A stretch of DNA of 64,000 bases from PoT sp049331405 (GTDB lineage: Bacteria > Planctomycetota > Planctomycetia > Isosphaerales > Isosphaeraceae). Positions 26,082 to 34,922 of the stretch are shown piece by piece. The notes below the pieces were generated by a model that searched no databases, had not been told where the DNA came from, and saw nothing but the letters and a program-made list of their open reading frames with translations. Positions within the stretch are counted from its first letter, which is position 1. Every line of letters starts with the position of its first letter. The position numbers and the translations under genes were made by a program. The DNA lies in assembly GCF_049331405.1 (NCBI RefSeq), contig NZ_CP186274.1, positions 8,742,001 through 8,806,000 of the forward strand, given 5' to 3'.

Positions 26082-26837
26082 TCAGCGCCGGGGCGGGGCG
26101 GTCGGCACGGATTGGACCTCGCGCAGGAGGTTCTCGTAGGCGAAGCCGAGGTGCTCGCCCATCACGGCGCGGGCACGGGCCGCATCACCGGAGACGAGGG
26201 CGGAATAGACCTCGGCATGCATGGCGTCGGTGGTCTGCCTCCGCTCGCGCGACCAGGGGATCTGAGCCAGGTGCGGCCGGAGCAGGCCCAGCAGATCCTT
26301 GAGGAAGGCGAGTAGGACCGAGTTGCCCCCGAGCCTGGCGATCTCGGCGTGGAACCGGATGTCGGCCTCGACATAGTCGTTGCGCAGCTCGGTCTCCGGG
26401 ATCCGGGCCATCGCCTCGAGCGCCTCGCGGACCGGCAGCAGCTCCTCCAGCACCCGACGCTCCGCCGCGCGGCCGACCAGTTCGATCTCCACGACCCGGC
26501 GGGCGTCGAGCAGGTGGAAGAGGTTGTGCTCCGTCGTCGCCACGACGGGCTCGGGCCTTGGGGCCGTCGGCTCGTCCATCGGCGTATACGACAGTGACTG
26601 GATATAGGCCCCCGAGCGTGGCAAGATACGGACAAGCCCAAGGGTCTGGGCCTGGAGCAAGGCATCGCGCACCGTCGTCGGCTTGACGTCGAGCATCGTC
26701 GCCAGCAGGCGGATGTTCGGCAGCTGGTCGCCGACCTTGAGCCCCTTCTCGTGAATCAGGGCCATGAGGCGGCGGACCAGGCCATCGTCCTGGCCTCGCT
26801 GCGTCACGATCACATGGTCGGGCTTATCGCGACCCAC
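26082..26837 (-). CDS. GntR-family (FadR-type) transcriptional regulator
   Basis: A 251-residue protein. I chose a GTG start at 26837 with GGGGGTG upstream; the frame is open further upstream, but that part is antisense to the next gene. The N-terminal winged helix has LKVGDQLPNIRLLATMLDVK and TTVRDALLQAQTLGLVRILP. The C-terminal all-helical FCD domain (about 100-235) carries the ligand and metal histidines (FHAEIARLGG and MHAEVYSALVSGD). Such regulators sense sugar acids or keto acids. It is divergent from the aldolase-cupin gene, so it very likely controls the sugar locus and itself. Confidence 0.88.
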   Translation of the reverse strand: MGRDKPDHVIVTQRGQDDGLVRRLMALIHEKGLKVGDQLPNIRLLATMLDVKPTTVRDALLQAQTLGLVRILPRSGAYIQSLSYTPMDEPTAPRPEPVVATTEHNLFHLLDARRVVEIELVGRAAERRVLEELLPVREALEAMARIPETELRNDYVEADIRFHAEIARLGGNSVLLAFLKDLLGLLRPHLAQIPWSRERRQTTDAMHAEVYSALVSGDAARARAVMGEHLGFAYENLLREVQSVPTAPPRR

Positions 26838-26858
26838 TTGACACCCCCTTTCCGTCCC

Positions 26859-26887
26859 TTGACAATCATAATAATCACTGATAATCA
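26859..26887 (+). promoter_or_regulatory. Divergent promoter/operator with phased ATAATCA repeats
   Basis: TTGACA (26859-26864) could be a -35 box, with GATAAT (26880-26885) as -10 at a short 15-base spacing. AATCA recurs at 26864, 26873 and 26883, and ATAATCA occurs exactly 10 bases apart (26871 and 26881), so repeats sit on one face of the helix. On the minus strand TATGAT is a possible -10 for the GntR gene. The AT-rich patch stands out from its GC-rich surroundings. Confidence 0.5.
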
Positions 26888-27000
26888 GACTGTCGAGCGG
26901 ACTCGGGTCGGGTGCCGCGACGGGATCCATCGCGAGGCGATCGGGCCAGGGTTGCCGGCCCGGTGTCGTGGGTTGTCGTCCAGGACGGCGGGAGGACGGA

Positions 27001-28659
27001 TTGAAAACGGCCGCGGTCAGGAGGCTTCGCGAGACCTTGAAGGCGGATCGCCCCGCGCTCGGGCTCTGGGTGACGCTGGAGTCGCCCAGCATCACCGAGA
27101 TGGCGGCGGCGCTCGGGCTCGACTGGGTCGTCGTCGACGCCGAGCACGGGCACCTCGACTGGAAGGAGATCGTCGAGCACATCCGCGCGGCCGTCCGCAG
27201 CGAGACGGTGGTCCTCGTCCGCCTGGCCGAGCGCAACGCCGGGCTGATCAAGCGGGCCCTGGACATCGGCGCCGACGGCGTCGTGATCCCCTGGGTCGAG
27301 TCGGCCGAGCAACTGATCGAGGCCCAGCGCTTCTCCAGGTATCCCCCCGAAGGCCTGCGCGGTATCGGGGCCGAGCGGGCCACCGGCTGGGGCCAGTGCT
27401 TCGAGGAGCACGCCCGCGAGGCCAATGACCACGTCCTGGTCGTCCCGATCATCGAGACCGCTCGCACGTTCGAGCAGGTCCCGGCGATGAGCCGCGTCGA
27501 CGGCTCCGAGATCTTCTTCTTCGGCCCGGCCGACTACTCGGCCACGGCCGGTTTTCGCGGGCAGTGGGAAGGCCCCGGCGTGGCCGACCAGATCCAAGCC
27601 ATGAAGGATGTCCTCCGGGGCGCCGGCAAGTCCTGCGGGATCGTCGCCACCAGCGAGGAGGACATCACCCGCCGCGTCTCCCAGGGGTTCCGGATGATCT
27701 GCCTGGGCCTCGACGCCGGCCTCTTGCTCCGCTCGGTGCGCTCGGCGCTCCGCGTCCTCCAACGAGACATCCAGATGACGACCGATTTCGTGCCGAAGCC
27801 CAACCCGACCCCGCCGAAAGCCCCGCTCGATCGCCCCCCCGAGTCGATGCGCCCGGATCGCCCCGAGGTCATGAACCCCGTCGGCCAGGGCAAGATCTTC
27901 GAGATCGAGCCGGGCGTCGTGCTCGAGTGCCAGGTCGGGACTCACAACGAGGCCCGGGGCCTCACCACGGGAATCGTCACCTTCGAGCCCGGCGCGACCC
28001 TGAGCCTGCACACGCACGCCTTCAGCGAGTCGATCACGCTGCTCGAAGGCAAGGGGGCCGTCGAGGTCGAGGGGCGCCTCTACGAGTTGGAGCCGCTCGA
28101 CAACGTCGTCGTCCCCAAAGAAATCGCCCACCTCGTGCGGAACTCCGACCCCGACAAGCCGGCCGTCTTCCACGTCGCGCTCGCCTCGTCGTCACCGGCC
28201 CGGACGATCCTCGACAACGTCTATACCCCCGAACCGCAGCCGGCCGACTCCCAGGGGAAAGCCGGGGCCGAGCGGGTCAATCGCCACGCGACGGCGCCCC
28301 GGTTCGCGGCGGGCCCGAACACGGAATTCATCGACTTCTTCAACAAGGACCTCGTCCCCGGCATCGAGATGAGCGGCGGCTACGGCCTCTTCCAGCCCGG
28401 CGGACGCCTCCCGGCGCACGTCCACGACTTCGACGAGTCCATCACCATCGTCGAGGGCCTCGCCACCTGCATCGTGGAGGGGCGGCTCTACCCGATGTCG
28501 GATTGCTCCACCGCGCTCCAGCCGAGGGGCAGGGTCCACTACTTCATCAACAAGTCCGACGGCCCGATGGCGATGATCTGGGTCTACGCCGGGCCGGTGC
28601 CTGAGCGGATCGTCGTCGACGAGCGGAACGCCACGGCCGAGGGTTCCCCCTGGGCCTGA
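27001..28659 (+). CDS. HpcH/HpaI-type aldolase fused to two cupin domains
   Basis: A 552-residue protein with a TTG start at 27001, chosen because GGGAGG lies seven bases upstream; the only upstream in-frame ATG (26968) lacks such a site. Residues 1-255 are a class II pyruvate aldolase barrel: VVDAEHGHLD (catalytic His50), LVRLAERN, metal ligands Glu152 (IIET) and Asp178 (FFGPADYS). Residues about 290-395 and 435-535 are two cupins with HTHAFSESITLLEG (His337, His339) and AHVHDFDESITIVEG (His473, His475). The aldolase would cleave a 2-keto-3-deoxy sugar acid to pyruvate and an aldehyde. The cupins may bind sugar or act as isomerases of keto sugars; their role is inferred. Confidence 0.85.
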   Translation: MKTAAVRRLRETLKADRPALGLWVTLESPSITEMAAALGLDWVVVDAEHGHLDWKEIVEHIRAAVRSETVVLVRLAERNAGLIKRALDIGADGVVIPWVESAEQLIEAQRFSRYPPEGLRGIGAERATGWGQCFEEHAREANDHVLVVPIIETARTFEQVPAMSRVDGSEIFFFGPADYSATAGFRGQWEGPGVADQIQAMKDVLRGAGKSCGIVATSEEDITRRVSQGFRMICLGLDAGLLLRSVRSALRVLQRDIQMTTDFVPKPNPTPPKAPLDRPPESMRPDRPEVMNPVGQGKIFEIEPGVVLECQVGTHNEARGLTTGIVTFEPGATLSLHTHAFSESITLLEGKGAVEVEGRLYELEPLDNVVVPKEIAHLVRNSDPDKPAVFHVALASSSPARTILDNVYTPEPQPADSQGKAGAERVNRHATAPRFAAGPNTEFIDFFNKDLVPGIEMSGGYGLFQPGGRLPAHVHDFDESITIVEGLATCIVEGRLYPMSDCSTALQPRGRVHYFINKSDGPMAMIWVYAGPVPERIVVDERNATAEGSPWA

Positions 28660-28696
28660 CCTCATCTGACCCGAACTGACGAAGGAGCCTCAACCC

Positions 28697-29509
28697 ATGA
28701 GTCGCCGGCTGGAGGGACAGACCGCCTGGGTCAGCGGCGGTGCGTCGGGCATCGGCGCGGCCACCGCCAGGCTCTTCGCCAGGGAAGGGGCCCGCGTCGG
28801 CCTCGTCGACGTCAACGCCCCGATCGGCCGCACCGTCGAGGCCACGATCCGGGAGCACGGCGGCGAGGCCCTCTTCATCGAGTGCGACATGGCCGACGAG
28901 CAGCAGGTCCGCGCCAGCGTCGACCGCACGGCCGAGACCTTCGGCGGCCTCCAGATCGTGGTCAACTGCGTCGGCATCGTCCACGTCAAGCGGCTCCACG
29001 AGTACTCGCAGGAGGACTGGGACCGGCTCATGGCGGTGAACGTCCGGAGCGTCTTCTTCTCGGTCAAGCACGCCCTGCCGCACCTCCGCAAGAACGAGCG
29101 GAGCTACGTCGTGAACCTCGGCTCCATCAGCAGCTTCGTCGGCCAGTCCGGGACCCCGGCCTACACCGCCTCGAAGGCCGCCGTGAACCTGCTGAGCCAG
29201 TCGATCGCCCTCGACTACGCCGAGTACGGCATCCGGTCCAACTGCGTCTGCCCGGGGATCACCGACACCCCCTTGCTGAGGCACCACCTGAACGCCTCGG
29301 GCGACGCCAGGGGGGCCCTGGCCAACCGCCTGAGTCGCGTCCCGCTGGGGCGTGCCCTGACGCCCAACGACGTGGCACGCTCGATCCTCTACTTCTCCTG
29401 CGAGGACTCGGCCGGGATCACGGGGACGTCGCTCGTCGTCGACGGTGGCTACCTCGCGGCGGCCGAATGGAACACGCCCGAGGTCACCCTGCCGGACGAC
29501 ATGTCATGA
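28697..29509 (+). CDS. SDR-family NAD(P)-dependent oxidoreductase
   Basis: A 270-residue Rossmann enzyme. The cofactor loop is SGGASGIG (13-20), NVCVG is replaced by NCVGIV, and the active site is Ser143, Tyr156 and Lys160 (YTASK). Asp37-like acidic residue after strand 2 (LVDVN) suggests NAD rather than NADP. AAGGAG precedes the ATG, 37 bases after the aldolase-cupin stop. It probably oxidises a sugar or sugar lactone hydroxyl in the pathway. Its stop overlaps the next start (ATGA). Confidence 0.9.
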   Translation: MSRRLEGQTAWVSGGASGIGAATARLFAREGARVGLVDVNAPIGRTVEATIREHGGEALFIECDMADEQQVRASVDRTAETFGGLQIVVNCVGIVHVKRLHEYSQEDWDRLMAVNVRSVFFSVKHALPHLRKNERSYVVNLGSISSFVGQSGTPAYTASKAAVNLLSQSIALDYAEYGIRSNCVCPGITDTPLLRHHLNASGDARGALANRLSRVPLGRALTPNDVARSILYFSCEDSAGITGTSLVVDGGYLAAAEWNTPEVTLPDDMS

Positions 29510-30345
29510 CACGCCGACTCGCCTGCGCCGACTTCACCTTCCCGCTCCTAACACATGAACAATCGTTACGCCTGATCGCGATGCTCGGGTTCCAGGGGGT
29601 CGACATCGGCCTCTTCGAGGGGCGATCCCACCTCTGGCCCTCGCGCGAGTTCAAGGACGTGGCGACCTCCGCCGCCGCGTTGAAGAAGGCGGTGGGGGAC
29701 CTCGGCATGAAGGTCGCCGACGTCTTCCTCCAGACCGACGCCGACTTCCGCCCGTACGCCATCAACCAGCCCGACGGCGCACGTCGGCAGAAGGCCCGCG
29801 ACTGGTTCCTGAGGACGCTCGAATACGCGTCGGCATGTTCCTGCGAGCATGTGACGATCCTCCCCGGCGTCCTCTTCGAGGACGAGCCGGCCGAGGCCTC
29901 GCTCGGCCGCGCCCACGAGGAACTCGCCTGGCGCGTCGCCGAGGCGAAACGCGCGGGCCTGATCCTGGGGACCGAGTGCCACGTCGGCTCGCTCGCCCCC
30001 GACCCCGAGTCGGCCTCCGCCCTGATTGCGAGCGTCCCCGGCCTGACCCTGACCCTCGACTACACCCACTTCACCCGCGCCGGGCTGCCGGATAGCGAGA
30101 TCGAGCACCTCCTGCCGCTCGCCTCGCACATCCACATCCGAGGCGCCCGCACCGGCCGCCTCCAGACGCCGTTCAAGGACAACGCGATCGACTACGCCCG
30201 CGTCGTCAAGGGCCTGGACGAGGCCGGTTACAAGGGCTGGCTCGGGATCGAATACGTCTGGATCGACTGGGAGCACTGCAACGAGTGCGACAACGTCTCG
30301 GAGACGATCCTCTTCCGAGACTTCGTGGCCTCGCTGCCGACCTGA
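29506..30345 (+). CDS. Sugar phosphate isomerase/epimerase-like TIM-barrel protein
   Basis: A 279-residue AP-endonuclease-2-type barrel. The metal-site residues of the family are in place: Glu in GTECHVG, Asp in LTLDYTHF, His in SHIHIRGA and Glu in LGIEYVW. Start and the SDR stop overlap as ATGA, so translation is coupled. Members interconvert keto sugars or epimerise sugar acids. Here it probably converts the product of the SDR, or a released sugar, into the aldolase substrate; the exact step is unknown. Confidence 0.85.
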   Translation: MTRRLACADFTFPLLTHEQSLRLIAMLGFQGVDIGLFEGRSHLWPSREFKDVATSAAALKKAVGDLGMKVADVFLQTDADFRPYAINQPDGARRQKARDWFLRTLEYASACSCEHVTILPGVLFEDEPAEASLGRAHEELAWRVAEAKRAGLILGTECHVGSLAPDPESASALIASVPGLTLTLDYTHFTRAGLPDSEIEHLLPLASHIHIRGARTGRLQTPFKDNAIDYARVVKGLDEAGYKGWLGIEYVWIDWEHCNECDNVSETILFRDFVASLPT

Positions 30346-30404
30346 CCACCGAAACTCGACGCATCGACGCACGAAACAATCACCCCATTTTGAAGGATGA
30401 CGCC

Positions 30405-32603
30405 ATGGGAACGCGACGGATCTGGACCACGCTCGGGGGCCTTTCTGCCTGGGGCGTCCTCGCCCTCTTCGGCCCGCCAGCCATCGGCGCCGAGACGCCC
30501 TCCGCCGAGGCCAACCGGGTCATCGAGCTCTACTTCAACGGCCAGAAGGCGTACGCCGACCCGTTCAACGGGCTCGACGTCGACGTCACCTTCACCACGC
30601 CGAGCAAGAAGACGCACCGCGTCCCGGCCTTCTGGGCCGGCGGCTCGATCTGGAAGGTGCGCTACTCCTCGCCCGAGGTCGGCACGCACACCTTCGAGAC
30701 CGCCAGCACCGACGACGGCGACCCGGGCCTACACCGCCAGAAGGGCAAGGTCGAGGTCCGTCCCTACACGGGCACGAACCCGCTGATCATGCACGGGCCC
30801 CTCAAGGTCGCCGACGACCACCGGCACCTCGCGTATCAGGACGGCACCCCCTTCTTCTGGCTCGGCGATACCTGGTGGATGGGCCTCTGCGAGCGGCTCA
30901 AGTTCCCCGACGAGTTCGGCATGCTCGCCGCCGACCGCGTCAAGAAGGGGTTCAACGTCGTCCAGATCGTCGCGGGGCTCTATCCCGACATGCCCGCCTT
31001 CGACCCTCGCGGGAAGAATGAGGCCGGCTACCCCTGGGAGCCCGAGTACACCCGCATCCGCCCCGAGTATTTCGACAAGGCCGACGAGCGCCTGAGCTAC
31101 CTCGTCGACCAGGGGATCGTCCCCTGCATCGTCATGGCCTGGGGCTACCACCAGCCGTTCCTCGGCACCGAGAAGATGAAGAAGCACGTCCGATATGTGA
31201 TGGCGCGTTATGGTGCCCTCCCGGTCGTCTGGTGCATGGCCGGCGAGGTGAACCTGCCGTACTACCTCGAAAAAGGCTTCCCCCTCGGCGGCGAGAAGCA
31301 GAACGAGGCCTGGAAGGGGATCATCCAGTATGGCAAGACCCTGAACGGGCTCGACCGCCTCATCACCGTCCACCCCACAGGACTCGAGCCCCTCAGCGGC
31401 CGGCTCCTCTATCGCGAGCAGGATCTCATCGACTTCGACATGCTCCAGACCGGCCACGGCTTCCAGGAAGTCCTGACCCCGACGATCAAGGCCCTGCGAG
31501 CCTCCCGCGCCGCGAAGCCGGCGATGCCCGTCCTCAATAGCGAGGTCTGCTACGAGAACCTCCTCGGCAAGATCCCGGCCGAGATCCCCCGGCTCATGTT
31601 CTGGACCAACATGCTCGAAGGCGCGGCCGGCCACACGTATGGCGCCAACGGCATCTGGCAGCTCAACCGCCGCGACCAGGAGTACGGCAAGTCCCCCCAC
31701 GGCGGCAACTACGGCACGATGCCCTGGGACGAGTCGATGAATCTGCCCGGCTCCAAGCAACTCGGCCTTGGCAAGGCACTCCTCACATCGCTCCCCTGGA
31801 CGAAGTTCGAGCCGCATCCCGAGTGGGCGGCCTGGGCCAAGGACAAGGACGGGGCCTCGACCTGGGGCGACTGGATCTGGTATCCCGAGGGGAACCCCGC
31901 GCAGCATGCCCCCGAGGAGTCTCGCTTCTTCCGCAAGAGCTTCGACATCCCCGCCGGCGGCGTGCTCCGGGCCCGGCTCAAGGCCACGGCCGACGACCAG
32001 CTCTCCGTCTACCTCAACGGCGAACTGCTCGGCACGGCGGCGGGCTGGAACAAGGGACGCGAGTTCCTCGCCCTCGAAGGCATGCTGAAGCCCGGCAAGA
32101 ACGTGATCGCCGTCCGCGCCGATAACGGCGTGGGAGGCCCCAAGAACGCCAACCCGGCCGGCCTCTCGTGCCGCCTCGACTACGAGCTCGAGGACGGCAA
32201 GAAGGCCGCCGTCTCCACGGATAGCGCCTGGCTCAGCACCCAGCGCGAGCAGCCCGACTGGACGACCCTCGACTACAACGACTCGGCCTGGAAGCCCGCC
32301 ACGGTCGTCGCCAAGTTCGGCGAAGGCCCCTGGGGGAGCAAAATCGGCTCGGAGGACGCCTACTTCGTCCCGTACTCGGCCGGCACGGATGACGTCCGAG
32401 TCATCTACGTCCCGGCTCCCCGGCCCATCACGCTCGAGAAGCTAGGAGCCAAGGCCGGCTTCAACGCCTCGTACTTCAACCCTGTCACGGGGAAGACTGT
32501 CGACGGCGGCAAGCTTGAGTCCGACGGCGACGGCAAGGTCAACGTCGCCTCGCCCCGAGGCTGGCGAGAGGACTGGGTCCTGATCCTCAAGCCCGCCAGG
32601 TGA
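30405..32603 (+). CDS. Exported apiosidase-like glycoside hydrolase (DUF5060/DUF4038) with an inserted sugar-binding-like module
   Basis: A 732-residue protein from the ATG at 30405, with a signal peptide to about 29. Order: DUF5060-like beta domain (about 35-125), DUF4038 apiosidase-like TIM barrel (about 130-460) with FFWLGDTWWMGL, MAGEVNLPYY and VLNSEVCYE, whose Glu residues are candidate acid/base and nucleophile. A C-terminal collagen-binding-like sheet (about 650-732, VRVIYVPAP) follows. Between the barrel exit (LPWTKFEPHPEWA, about 465) and that sheet lies an inserted galactose-binding-like domain (about 482-648, with LSVYLNGELLGTAAGW). It would cleave a sugar from polysaccharide outside the cell and feed the genes upstream. 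A terminator follows. Confidence 0.85.
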   Translation: MGTRRIWTTLGGLSAWGVLALFGPPAIGAETPSAEANRVIELYFNGQKAYADPFNGLDVDVTFTTPSKKTHRVPAFWAGGSIWKVRYSSPEVGTHTFETASTDDGDPGLHRQKGKVEVRPYTGTNPLIMHGPLKVADDHRHLAYQDGTPFFWLGDTWWMGLCERLKFPDEFGMLAADRVKKGFNVVQIVAGLYPDMPAFDPRGKNEAGYPWEPEYTRIRPEYFDKADERLSYLVDQGIVPCIVMAWGYHQPFLGTEKMKKHVRYVMARYGALPVVWCMAGEVNLPYYLEKGFPLGGEKQNEAWKGIIQYGKTLNGLDRLITVHPTGLEPLSGRLLYREQDLIDFDMLQTGHGFQEVLTPTIKALRASRAAKPAMPVLNSEVCYENLLGKIPAEIPRLMFWTNMLEGAAGHTYGANGIWQLNRRDQEYGKSPHGGNYGTMPWDESMNLPGSKQLGLGKALLTSLPWTKFEPHPEWAAWAKDKDGASTWGDWIWYPEGNPAQHAPEESRFFRKSFDIPAGGVLRARLKATADDQLSVYLNGELLGTAAGWNKGREFLALEGMLKPGKNVIAVRADNGVGGPKNANPAGLSCRLDYELEDGKKAAVSTDSAWLSTQREQPDWTTLDYNDSAWKPATVVAKFGEGPWGSKIGSEDAYFVPYSAGTDDVRVIYVPAPRPITLEKLGAKAGFNASYFNPVTGKTVDGGKLESDGDGKVNVASPRGWREDWVLILKPAR

Positions 32604-32640
32604 GCTTGAGGCTCGCCCGCAATCCCGACGGAGAACACGA

Positions 32641-32677
32641 GAGCCCGGGGCCGCGAACGCATCGCGGCCCCGGGCTC
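32641..32677. terminator. Terminator hairpin after the glycoside hydrolase gene
   Basis: A perfect 16-bp stem (GAGCCCGGGGCCGCGA with TCGCGGCCCCGGGCTC) with loop ACGCA. It ends 38 bases after the stop at 32603 and is followed by CGTTTC. It lies between convergent genes and may serve both. Confidence 0.75.
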
Positions 32678-32724
32678 CGTTTCATCTCGAGCCGACTCGC
32701 AACGACCGGCCGGTTCAGCTCGGC

Positions 32725-32985
32725 TCAGCGGAGCGCGACGATCTGCTGGAGCGAGTGGAACGCCGCCTGCACGTCGCGGGGATCGCCCATGCTCTGCATC
32801 CGATGCCGGGCGACGTCGAGCCTGGCTCGATCGACCCGGCCGAGCGATCGCAGCAATTCCTCATAACCCAACTGCAAGGCGTAACTCGTGTGGATGCTCG
32901 CGGCCTCCATCGCGTCGATGGCCTCCAACCGGAACCGGCGGTGGAATTCGATCTCGAGGTGATACAGGCGGTCCAGCTCGGACAT
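32725..32985 (-). CDS. Small helical hypothetical protein (86 aa)
   Basis: From the ATG at 32985 (GGAG nine bases upstream) the frame gives 86 residues. The protein is helical and charged throughout (LYHLEIEFHRRFRLEAIDAM, then YALQLGYEELLRSLGRVDRA) with no Cys and no signal. An ATG at 33006 in the same frame would add seven residues. It converges on the glycoside hydrolase terminator. No family is recognised. Confidence 0.6.
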   Translation of the reverse strand: MSELDRLYHLEIEFHRRFRLEAIDAMEAASIHTSYALQLGYEELLRSLGRVDRARLDVARHRMQSMGDPRDVQAAFHSLQQIVALR

Positions 32986-33400
32986 GTTACAACTCTCCAC
33001 TTCCATGGCGGCGGATGCCCAGGAGGTTCGGGACGTTTGCCGAGAGAAGAGTAACGCAAAAGCAGGACCGGGTGTGTTGATCTTTCGCGACCACCGGGGG
33101 CTTTCGACCGCACCTCCGCTACAGGCCGACTCCTCGCCGCAAACCGACCTCTCCCCGCAGCAACGGCCCCATCCCCAAAGGCCGCAATATCCCGACGAAA
33201 AGGCCCGCTATGCCCTCGTATCCGGCATCCGTTGAGATGCGGATAACCTCCTCGAAGTCCGTTGCATTCGCAGCAATCGAGAGGGCATCGCGAGAAGCCT
33301 CAGGGTCCTGGGTGACGCCCGGCTCTGTATCAGCGAGGGCCTCCTGACCTCGCACCGTCGGGATGTCGCCGCCCCGAAGGAGCTTCATCGAATCAAAAAG
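32986..33400. other. Intergenic region, no convincing gene
   Basis: A minus-strand frame at 33119-33544 is open but overlaps the terminator hairpin of the next gene and lacks a ribosome binding site. The sequence here is less GC-rich than the flanking genes. Confidence 0.45.
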
Positions 33401-33429
33401 GGCCTGCGCGACGTGCTGTCGCGCAGGCC
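33401..33429 (-). terminator. Rho-independent terminator downstream of the NHL-propeller gene
   Basis: GGCCTGCGCGAC pairs with GTCGCGCAGGCC across a 5-base loop. On the minus strand the stem is followed by CTTTTTGA. It is about 130 bases past the stop at 33560. Confidence 0.7.
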
Positions 33430-33559
33430 TTTGCTCTTTGAACCTGACTCGGTCGATCGACGGGGAGGGTCGAGGCGACTCCTCCTTCGGTAGCGATCCT
33501 GCCGAGGTCAGACGCGACGAGGCGATCAGATGGCCTCGCTGCATCCATGGGCAGGGCGA

Positions 33560-34561
33560 TTACTTCACGCGCACCAGCTTCATGATGCGACCGGAGACGT
33601 TCCAGTCCTGGACGTAGAGGTTGCCGTCCTTGTCCCAGGCCGAGCCGTGCGTGCCGCTGAAGATGCCCTCGATCCACTGGTCCTGCGGGACGTTGAAGTT
33701 GCCCCCCTTGGCCGGGTCGGCGTTGTAGCCGAGGACCGCGGCGATCACGTTCTTCTTGTCGAGGATCACGAGCCGGCCGTGCAGGTCGGGCACCGAGACG
33801 AAATCCCCCTGCACGATCGCCGAGGTCGGCATCCCGAGGCCGGTGACGACCTCCTCGATGAACTCGCCGTCGAGGGTGTAGTGGACGAGCCGGCCCTTGG
33901 GCTCGTGGTTGCGGTCGCAGATCAGGAGCCGGGGCGGGCTGTACCGCGTGTCGAGCGTCATGCCGTGCGCGGTGTTGAATTCCTTGAGCCCGTTCCCCTT
34001 GGTGCCGAAATGCTTGAGGTACTTGCCCGTCTTGTCGAACTTGAAGATGTGATTACTTGCGTAGCCGTCCGACAGGAAGATGTCGCCGTTCGGCGCGACG
34101 GTGATCGCCGTGGGGTTGAACTGCTTGAGCTTGAGGCCCGACTCCTCGGGGAAGGGGAGCTTCAGGACGATCTCGCCGGTCTCGGCGTTGAACTTGATCC
34201 CCTCGGCGTTGTTATTGCGGGCGCCGTAGATGTACTCCTTCCCGTCCTCGGCGTTGATCTTGAGGTCGTGGATGTCGGAGTACTTGTCGCCGAGGAACTT
34301 GCGGAGGACCTTGCCCTCGGGGGTGAAGACGAAGACGCCGGCGTGGGCGCTCGTGTAGATGTTGCCGGCCTTGTCGACGACGACGCCGCCGTGGGTCGGG
34401 CCGATGACGGACTTGCCGTCTTCGCCGAGGCCCCAGCCCGGCACCGTGTCGAACGTCAGGATGCCGTCCCCCATCCGCACCGGCTGCGGCTTGTCGGACG
34501 CGAAGAGCGGCAGCGCCACTCCCAGGACGAGGGCGAAGGCGGCGGAGATCGAGCGGTTCAT
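33560..34561 (-). CDS. Exported NHL/six-bladed beta-propeller protein
   Basis: A 333-residue protein from the ATG at 34561 (GGGAG upstream); the open frame to 34834 has a non-coding look. A signal peptide (ISAAFALVLGVALPLFA) is followed by repeated blades such as VDKAGNIYTSAHAGVFVFTP, VAPNGDIFLSDGYASNHIFK and WDKDGNLYVQDWNVSGRI. The pattern (D/N)GxIxVxD is that of NHL repeats and 6-bladed propellers. These often bind ligands or act as lyases or lactonases outside the cytoplasm; no catalytic residues could be assigned. Confidence 0.8.
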   Translation of the reverse strand: MNRSISAAFALVLGVALPLFASDKPQPVRMGDGILTFDTVPGWGLGEDGKSVIGPTHGGVVVDKAGNIYTSAHAGVFVFTPEGKVLRKFLGDKYSDIHDLKINAEDGKEYIYGARNNNAEGIKFNAETGEIVLKLPFPEESGLKLKQFNPTAITVAPNGDIFLSDGYASNHIFKFDKTGKYLKHFGTKGNGLKEFNTAHGMTLDTRYSPPRLLICDRNHEPKGRLVHYTLDGEFIEEVVTGLGMPTSAIVQGDFVSVPDLHGRLVILDKKNVIAAVLGYNADPAKGGNFNVPQDQWIEGIFSGTHGSAWDKDGNLYVQDWNVSGRIMKLVRVK

Positions 34562-34922
34562 CACGAACGGAACTCCCAAGGTTGAGTTGTCGTCATTGCC
34601 GAGGCGGCAAGTCTCCCCGGATCGGCCGGTTGGTCGTCTGGATCGAGATCCCCGAACCGACTGGGCGTCGGCCGTGACCAGGGGCGTCGCACACCGAGAG
34701 ACTACCAGTCCCGACCCCCGAGAAAAAGTTGACTCCGCCCCTCCGGGCCATTTGCGTGCCCGGGGCTCCGCCACGTGACTGTGCGCATCGGCCGCCCCGC
34801 GACCTCGCCCCCCTCCGCGATTCTCATCTAGCATGATCTCTTGATTTCAATAATCATCAGGGCTCGATTATCCTTCCGACTTAGGCCAGGCCGAGCCATC
34901 GAATCAGCGAGGGACCGTCGCC
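34562..34922. other. Divergent intergenic region, no gene seen
   Basis: This 361-base region holds the upstream regions of the propeller gene (minus) and the small gene at 34923 (plus). An AT-rich patch near 34834-34865 (TCTTGATTTCAATAATCATC) may carry the promoter of the latter. Confidence 0.45.

Noticed and set aside
33119..33544. 141-codon minus-strand frame
   Set aside because: It overlaps a terminator hairpin, has no ribosome binding site and no family resemblance.
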